From Cylindrobasidium torrendii FP15055 ss-10 (taxonomy: Eukaryota; Basidiomycota; Agaricomycetes; Agaricales; Physalacriaceae), in the NCBI GenBank assembly GCA_000934385.1, contig KN880516.1:1-64000 (forward strand): a stretch of DNA of 64,000 nt. Direction: 5' to 3'. Of this stretch, positions 58,082 to 64,000 are shown one piece after another; positions within the stretch are counted from its first letter, which is position 1; each line of letters opens with the position of its first letter. The notes beneath the pieces were generated by a model, which worked only from the letters and a program-made list of their open reading frames with translations, made no database searches and had not been told where the DNA came from. The position numbers were made by a program, and so were the translations under genes.

Positions 58082-58607
58082 GACTGCGAAGCGCTGGCAG
58101 TGGACGTGTGGAAGAGAGAAATGACCAGGTGGTTGGACGGCATCGAGAAAAAGAGTAGGAGAAAAGTAGCCGCAAAATATCATGCGGAATAGAACTTAAG
58201 AGGAGCCACGTATCAGCAAAGGGGAGAAAAAACAACGGCGCGTCGAAGTCACCTGGCTGAGCGTTGATTTACTCAGTGTAACTGTTGATTTACAGACTCG
58301 AGGGATCGCCAATGCAAATCGTTGGCGCTTAGCTATGAACCAATCATATCATACCATGAAACAGCGCTGTCCTGGAATAAACCTCGGACATGATACTCTT
58401 CTTTGCGATTGCATGATATGACGGTGTTGACGAAAAATAGTAGCATAGAAATGCAGTTGTAATGGTAACTATGGCCAGGCCCCAGGGCGACCTACATGAG
58501 AATGAGCTGGTCGTCGCAGAAGTCCATCGAAAGCTCACATCTATGAGCACGCACTGTACATGAGACCATGGACACAAGGGGCTCTGAATCTCCAGAGGTG
58601 AAAGAAG
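58082..58607. other. Gap between tandem hydrolase genes
   Basis: No gene seen. The minus-strand frame at 58344-58577 is hydrophobic but has no support. Holds the promoter of copy 1. Confidence 0.4.
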
Positions 58608-59878
58608 TTACCCCTGGGTAAACACACCGGCGACCCAGTCGAGTATATCGCGTGTTGACTGAGTAAGAACATACGGCGGAAATGCAAAGTCCAGCACGAA
58701 GTCATCGTGCACACCATCCTGGATGCGCATGAACCGTAGCTTGTCCCGAGTGAGTTGCGGTTCAAGGTGTGTGTTGTGAAATTCGACTATTGCATCGATC
58801 AAACACTCTTTCTCCCCGGCTACCACAAGAATTTGGTCGACCACGGTAGCTAGTCCGTCAAACCATGACGCCGGTGCAAGCAGTGGGTCTGCGAAGGCGG
58901 GGATGTCGACCGGGACGTCGCCCAGATACCCGGAGCCCCATGAAAGGTAGTTTTCAGGTGAAATAAGGTCTTCGTTCCCATTACGAAGAAGACTTGAGCA
59001 TCCTGCAAGGCCAACGTATGGTGAAATAAGGACGACGCCGCGGAACTTAACCGTCGAAGGCAGGACGGGCTTGCCGATGTTTGATAAAGCGGTTGGATGA
59101 AGGATATGAGAAATAAGCTGAAGAGCGATGTGCGCGCCGGCGGAATCTCCGCATAAAATGATATCTTCTGGACTGAATCCAGCAGTGAGCAAGGCATGGA
59201 GGGTACATTCCGTTTGCAAAAGCTGACTTGGGAACCGTCCTTCGGGTCGTAGCTCTATGATAGTTTCAGTGGGAAGTCCCATGAGGTAGCAAAGAAGACG
59301 CGGACTATAAACGACCATCGCGACGCCGATATCGAGGCCCTTCTGCTTCGTGTGTTTCTTCATTTCGTGAATGCTGGCGATGTTGGTGGGTGGTATTGGA
59401 TTGACAAACCCTCCTCCTGCACTGCGGTGGTAAGCATTGCAATCTACAGATAGTGGTGGCACCCACCAGGTACATATAGAATGAGTTTGCCCGGTTTGTT
59501 AGGCTTTGGTCCCAACCAAGCGATACGCGCGCCTCCACCTACCTCTTCGATACGAGGCCATTGCAGTGAAATCAAGGCCCAAATCATGTACATTATCGTG
59601 CTGTCATTTCCAAACAATGCTTGCAGTTCGGTAAAGTGGAATCTGTCCGACATGAACCGTCCAACAGTGTGGGCAAGCACTCGCCGGGGTGCATGTCTGT
59701 GGGTGTTGCTTGCGATTTTCGTGAAGATCTGGTATACTGATGGTGTACGTTAGGGAAAGTAAGGGGAGCTATGAAGGAAGGGTGGAGGCTTACCGAGCAC
59801 GGGAAGTAAGAGTGTCACTTTGGCGAACACGGACAGGAAGCAGGTTGGAGTGACATTGGTTTGCGATAAGCCCCCCAT
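58608..59878 (-). CDS. Alpha/beta hydrolase (esterase/lipase), tandem copy 2
   Basis: Paralogue of the gene at 56844-58081. Starts MGGLSQTNVTPTCFLSVFAK at 59878; an intron joins LLLPVL to VYQIFTKIASN and another joins LILYVPG to GGFVNPIPPTN, building the oxyanion-hole motif. Then ILCGDSAGAHIALQLISHIL (nucleophile elbow, Ala in place of the second Gly), ISPYVGLAG, VVAGEKECLIDAIVEF, and IQDGVHDDFVLDF with the catalytic His. Ends DWVAGVFTQG. The frame continues without intron through VVYSPRLLCYLM, where copy 1 has one. Intact and probably active; substrate unknown. Confidence 0.82.
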
Positions 59879-61066
59879 GCACACGATATGAAGTCTGTCG
59901 GCCGAAGCAAGTCTGTATACTTTTTTTTTAATTCTCTGGTACCAAGACTCCGTGGACTTAGGATCGACGTGATAGTATGATGGTTACTGACAATGTACTT
60001 AGTACTATTCCCACGCTATTCGATCGTATCACTGGACCCATAAGGAACAGTGAAAGACGCCCGTATACATATGTCCTCCCACGAACATTTTATCTGTCTC
60101 CATCAGTACACATTCATCCCACAACTGAAAGACAGGGAAAAGTGGAGACCTTGTGGCCCTCGGGCGCCTGGCAGTGGCATGCCACTCATTCAGTGAACTC
60201 GGATGTCCTTTGCACAAGTGGCCATCCTTGCGGGGACAGCACCGCGATACTTGGCGCTACGGTTATGCCCGACTGTCTTTAACCTTCTTAAGTCGATGGT
60301 GTGGAGCACATTCCATGCGATAGGTAGCCATGATGCTTGAACCGCCACAACTGCGAATTCTACACCGTTTAGAGCTGCTTGGCGAGCATTCAGGGTGATG
60401 CTGCCCAGCGCTTGGTCTACCATTTGGGAGGGACATCTGCCAGGATGTCTAGCGACCCTTCTGTACAGCCCCACGGGCTGCTATCTCCCAAATCGCAAAT
60501 AGATATCGTTCACTGTCGCTGCAGCTTCAAGTTCGAGGATTGCTGTTGTATACTGACCAAATAGCTGTACATCACGCCGAATTTGACCGAGGGCAAACAT
60601 GAGAGGATAAATCATTTTCTACTTCAATACTGGTGGGCACACGACCGCTTGAAGTCCACACGATTCGCCAACCAAGCAGCGCGGAATACTAGCGGAATAC
60701 ACCTCTGCTCAACGGGGTTTTCCGATATCAAGGGCTACATACACCCTGGCAACACAATCGTCAAACATGGTTCACGTTGGCATGCACTACTAAGCAGTAA
60801 GCGCTCACCTTCAAGTGCACACCATCATCGGGAACGCGGAGCGACCGGACTCCAGCAATCAACAATGGCACCATCGTGATTGGCTTGGGTTAGGTGTAAA
60901 GGGCCAACTTATAAAGGCCAGACGGTCGATTGTGAAGGGCATCATTATAGGACCCATCCCCCCACCGGCGAGAACACGCCCCTCACGCATCTGTCCCTTC
61001 TCGTGAGTTGGCATCTCATTGGCCTCCCATGCACAACGACTCACGAGCATTATCAGCCTCATCAAA
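59879..61066. other. Gene-free stretch (1.2 kb) upstream of bZIP gene
   Basis: No protein-like frame with support. Contains a poly-T run (59922-59930). Like the gap before the forkhead gene it is long and precedes a transcription factor, so may be regulatory. Confidence 0.4.
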
Positions 61067-61597
61067 ATGCCCTCCAACAAATCCACCAGCCCGTACATTG
61101 GCCAGGTTTGGGGCCCGCCATTCGACTCCAACTCGACTCAGGATGCCTACTGGGCAAACCTGGCGGGTCCTAGCCGGATCCTAGGAGGCGCAACATCCTT
61201 TGCCTCGAGCGCCGAGGCTGTCATGCACATGCCAAACCTCGCTCTGTCTTCACCAAGCGCCTCCCACGCTGGTGCTAGCTTTGGCGCCTCTGGGACACAA
61301 GGGCAACTCTCACTGTCGCCTTCCTCTTCCCACTCGTCCACAGCGGCGTTGTCGACCACGGAAGTCGAAAGACGCAAACGCAATGCAGATGCTGCCAGGC
61401 GCGCGCGCCGCCGCCAAAAGGTCAAGGAAGGCGATCTTGAACGTGGGATTCACGAGCGCGAGTCTGAGCTGCAGGTGCTACGGAGGGAGACGAGAGACCT
61501 TGAGATGCATGTGAACTATCTGCGGGGCTTCGTCGACTGCCTCGAGGGCCGGTATATACCCACCGAGTCACGGCAGTGGCACTGGTCCTCATCCTAA
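61067..61597 (+). CDS. bZIP transcription factor
   Basis: Single exon, 176 residues, starting MPSNKSTSPYIGQVWGPP at 61067. A Ser/Ala-rich N-terminus precedes a basic region ERRKRNADAARRARRRQ (the invariant Asn and Arg are present, with Asn-Ala-Asp-Ala-Ala-Arg-Arg-Ala-Arg) and a leucine-zipper heptad stretch running from LERGIHERESELQVLRRE to HVNYLRGFVDCLEG. Small for a bZIP, without any other domain. It may bind DNA as a homo- or heterodimer. In frame upstream codons exist but no better ATG. Target genes unknown. Confidence 0.83.
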   Translation: MPSNKSTSPYIGQVWGPPFDSNSTQDAYWANLAGPSRILGGATSFASSAEAVMHMPNLALSSPSASHAGASFGASGTQGQLSLSPSSSHSSTAALSTTEVERRKRNADAARRARRRQKVKEGDLERGIHERESELQVLRRETRDLEMHVNYLRGFVDCLEGRYIPTESRQWHWSSS

Positions 61598-61756
61598 AAA
61601 TTATCATATTTTGCTCACTCGCAAGCCGGCCTTGTGATGGATAATCAACCTGTAGATTAGAATACGGACCACAGGTATAATAATTAGAACACTTTATATA
61701 AATACTTACAGCCACCATACTACATATTCTCATGGTGCCGATGTATAATCCAACTT

Positions 61757-62773
61757 CTATGAACTATCTTGGAGGAGCTCGAAGCGCGAGCGAGCCATAC
61801 GGATGTTGAGTCTGAGTGCCGCTGTTTGCACCAGGGGATCGTGTGCGACGACCAACACGTAGGTATTCCGCGTCATCTCGTCTAGCACGGCGGTGAAATC
61901 TGGCAGCTCGACCTCTAGTGCGCAGAACTCTTCACGTGCGCGGGCACAAGATTGCTTGAAGGCCTTGATGAGGTCCGAGGTGCGCTCGTAGCGAGTGGCC
62001 ATCATCCCCAGATCGTCCGTGCCATCGTCGGACTGTGATGAGGTTGCAATGACCAGGAATGTAGTCCTTTCGAAGAGAACAACCTCTGTTGCACAGCATA
62101 TTCCCGCGAAAGTCTTGAGATGTTTCGTCAATACGGCGGCGTTGGGAATGAGGGTGTGTACAATGCTGGACCATGCCTGTCATAGAGGGTTAGCTGCATC
62201 CTAGCGGTATGCAGGGGGAGAAGCATGTACCTTGTACAAGGATTCATCGTAGATACTGGTCGGAAACACAGTTGCCTCTTTAGCGCCAGTGGCCGCAAGG
62301 AGCTCCTTGCGTTTCTTCTCAAACACCTCGCTGTCCCCGCGGACAAGATCCATCTTGTGTACGAGCAGGAAGACAGAGGCATCTTTGCTGTACGATATGA
62401 GGCCGTCCAGGCAGTCCGTGTAGTACTCGAGGTCCTTGCTCATCTCTCTTGACTCGACGTCGAATACATAGATCAGCACGCCCACATGCTGGAAGATGGT
62501 CGAGCGCTGGGTGGTGAGATAGGTGTCCATAAACGCGTCTTGGCCGCCACAGTCCCAAAGATTCAAAATGAGGTCGCCCAGGAAACGGACGTGGTTCTGC
62601 TCGACGTCGATGGTCGCGCCGAGTCTGGCGGTCATCGAGGCGGGATTGTTGGAGAAGATCAAAGAGCGCATTGATGTCTTGCCGCTCCCCGACGCGCCCA
62701 TGAGCAACACCTGCGCGACGTGTCAGTTGAATTGGCGCACATCCCGACGTTTTTGACGCGCCTTCTTCTTCAT
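61757..62773 (-). CDS. GTR1: Rag GTPase Gtr1 (RagA/B homologue)
   Basis: Amino-acid-sensing GTPase of the vacuolar EGO complex that, paired with Gtr2, activates TORC1. Exons 62773-62762, 62710-62231, 62176-61757; 303 residues, the usual size. Exon 1 encodes only MKKK; splicing at a GC donor (AAG|GCGCGT) to acceptor GCAG gives [20 protein letters not shown], matching the universally conserved RagA start and P-loop. Further G motifs: GATIDVE (switch I), [14 protein letters not shown] (switch II), VHKMDLV (NKxD variant as in all Rags), [14 protein letters not shown]. The C-terminal roadblock-type domain follows. A (TCG)n microsatellite adjoins the start codon. Confidence 0.93.
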
Positions 62774-62792
62774 CGTCGTCGTCGTCGTCGTC
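62771..62792. repeat. Trinucleotide microsatellite at GTR1 5' end
   Basis: About seven GTC/TCG units (ATCGTCGTCGTCGTCGTCGT) immediately upstream of, and touching, the GTR1 start codon, thus in its 5' leader as a GAC repeat. Length is likely to vary between strains. Confidence 0.8.
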
Positions 62793-63113
62793 TATCGCCG
62801 CATCCGGTCTAGATGATCGTGGTTTACAGCAAAGATGTGTGACGTCACGCCGAGTCGCCCACCCCGAGTGTGGCGGCGCTGCACGCTTTATAATTTCATT
62901 GCGTCGAACATTATCATTGAAAAATTACGAGGCTTCACTATTCTCTACTCGAAGGACGTTACACAACATCCCGAAGTTGTCTTGTGTAACTCAGTCGGTG
63001 TCTAGAGGTGGAGGCCCATTTTGTTCCCGGTGTACATCTATACACAAACTCATACACATTATACAGAGCCCGTCCCTTGCTATTCATCGAAGTCACCATC
63101 GCTGTCGAGCACT
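62793..63113. other. Gap between GTR1 and kinase gene
   Basis: Holds the GTR1 promoter, including a CRE-like TGACGTCA (62838-62845) about 65 nt upstream of the start codon, and the 3' flank of the kinase gene. No gene seen. Confidence 0.45.
62838..62845. promoter_or_regulatory. CRE-like palindrome upstream of GTR1
   Basis: TGACGTCA, the consensus site of ATF/CREB-type bZIP factors, at -65 to -72 from the GTR1 start codon. A bZIP gene lies only 1.2 kb away, but any link is conjecture. Confidence 0.45.
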
Positions 63114-64000
63114 TCAGCAGGAGAGAGGAGCCGGGCACCACGGTGCCTTCAACAGCCCATCCTTCATCGTGCGATATTGTCTAAGCTCCGGTCAGAATAG
63201 TCGACGCAAAGCGCAAACAACAAGGAACATACATTTCATTTTCAAACATCCCAGGCGCATATACCAGATTTTTCAAACCCGGCCGCTCGCACCATGGAAG
63301 CATCGTCTTCCTCACAACGTTGGCCATATCACCGTTGACCTCCTGCAGCCTGGACATCGCGCCCTCCGCCCCAAAGTCGACAACATCGTCTGGAGACAAG
63401 CATAGGTCCAGCAGAACCTGCCCGACACTGTACACGTCCGCGGTCTGCGTATCGAACATCAGGTCTGGCCGGCCTTCGACGGGTACAACCTCAGGTGCAT
63501 AGTACCCGGTCGTCCCCAGCACCCTCCGCGGAAGGCTCTCGCTTGTTGTTGATAAGCCAAAGTCGATGGTACAAAGGTACCCGTCAGATTTGATCATGAA
63601 GTTTGCGGGCTTCAGGTCAAGATGGGCTATCCCGCGCCTATGCAGAGCCAGGACGGCGCATACCTATTGATCAAGATGATCAGCGTCAACACTCTTGAGA
63701 GGTCATGGAGTTCAACGCACCACCTGTTGGATGAACCAGCGAAGAAAAGGGCCGGGCATAGGAGTTGAAGTGTCCCGATGGTCATTCAAAAGATTATCCA
63801 GGCTCATTGGATGAGGATCCTGTTCTTTGTGAGCGCTAACCCCATCACAATAGCGAGTCAACATACCATTATGAAGTAACATAACCGAGCGTCCTGCGCA
63901 AAATTCACATTCTGGGGGAGGAATGGCGAATACGACTCTGCGCATTTCTCAAGCGCAATGCGTTCCGCCTTGATCTGGCTGCAGTAAAGAGGATAGACGT
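63114..64000 (-). CDS. Serine/threonine protein kinase, 3' part (5' end beyond window)
   Basis: The gene continues past the right edge, so the N-lobe start is missing. What is seen: QIKAERIALEKCAESYSPFL and DARLCYFIM (N-lobe and hinge), EQDPHPMSLDNLLNDHRD, then catalytic loop HRRGIAHLDLKPANFMIKSD, DFGLSTTSES, activation segment GTTGYYAPEV and TADVYSVGQVLLDLCL. Catalytic residues are intact, with HLD for HRD. Introns separate each block; the last one begins GTATGTTC and joins FENE to QYRTMKDGLLKAPW, ending LSC at 63114. Unlike the two TKL-like kinases at 11-23 kb it has HLDLKPAN, so is of the classical Ser/Thr type. Which family is unclear. Confidence 0.75.

Overview
The window looks like nuclear DNA from an Agaricomycete (mushroom-forming basidiomycete). 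Genes are dense on both strands, and most are split by many short introns (about 46-62 nt, GT..AG with a few GC..AG). The gene content also fits: tyrosine-kinase-like (TKL-like) kinases with an HGDIR catalytic loop, F-box/LRR-like proteins, tandem P450s, and a 'MGQRHQAF' family that I recall only from wood-decay fungi. That last point, and any closer placement such as Polyporales, is from memory and not tested. I recognised no transposon, tRNA, rRNA or CRISPR array. Gene models were spliced by hand, checking reading phase at each junction and conserved protein motifs across it.

Layout. 1-15.8 kb: a frameshifted F-box relic, a membrane-anchored glutaminase A-like protein (14 exons), the decapping scaffold EDC4/Ge-1 (9 exons), a TKL-like kinase with a long unassigned N-terminus (13 exons) and a convergent NAD(P)-binding epimerase-like gene. 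16-26.3 kb: two tandem genes of an uncharacterised family whose duplication includes their promoters, a second compact kinase, a kinase relic, a nitronate monooxygenase and holocytochrome-c synthase. 27-38.5 kb: a C2H2 protein, a disordered protein, a C2H2-plus-forkhead transcription factor, a divergent pair of distantly related unknown genes, and an ADF-H/coiled-coil/PH protein. 39.5-49.2 kb: two tandem P450s, an old yellow enzyme and a vacuolar-type dipeptidyl aminopeptidase. 49.5-64 kb: two F-box-like proteins, a mitochondrial helical protein, prefoldin subunit 5, a MYND-pRiA4b fusion, two tandem alpha/beta hydrolases, a bZIP factor, the Rag GTPase Gtr1 and the 3' part of a protein kinase.

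Nothing here is an operon. Housekeeping genes (EDC4, CYC3, prefoldin 5, GTR1, dipeptidyl aminopeptidase) alternate with lineage-expanded accessory families. The P450-P450-old yellow enzyme block is the only candidate for joint metabolism. The most unusual items are the duplicated MGQRHQAF genes, the forkhead/zinc-finger fusion, the divergent paralogue pair, the MYND-pRiA4b fusion and three well-supported GC-AG introns.
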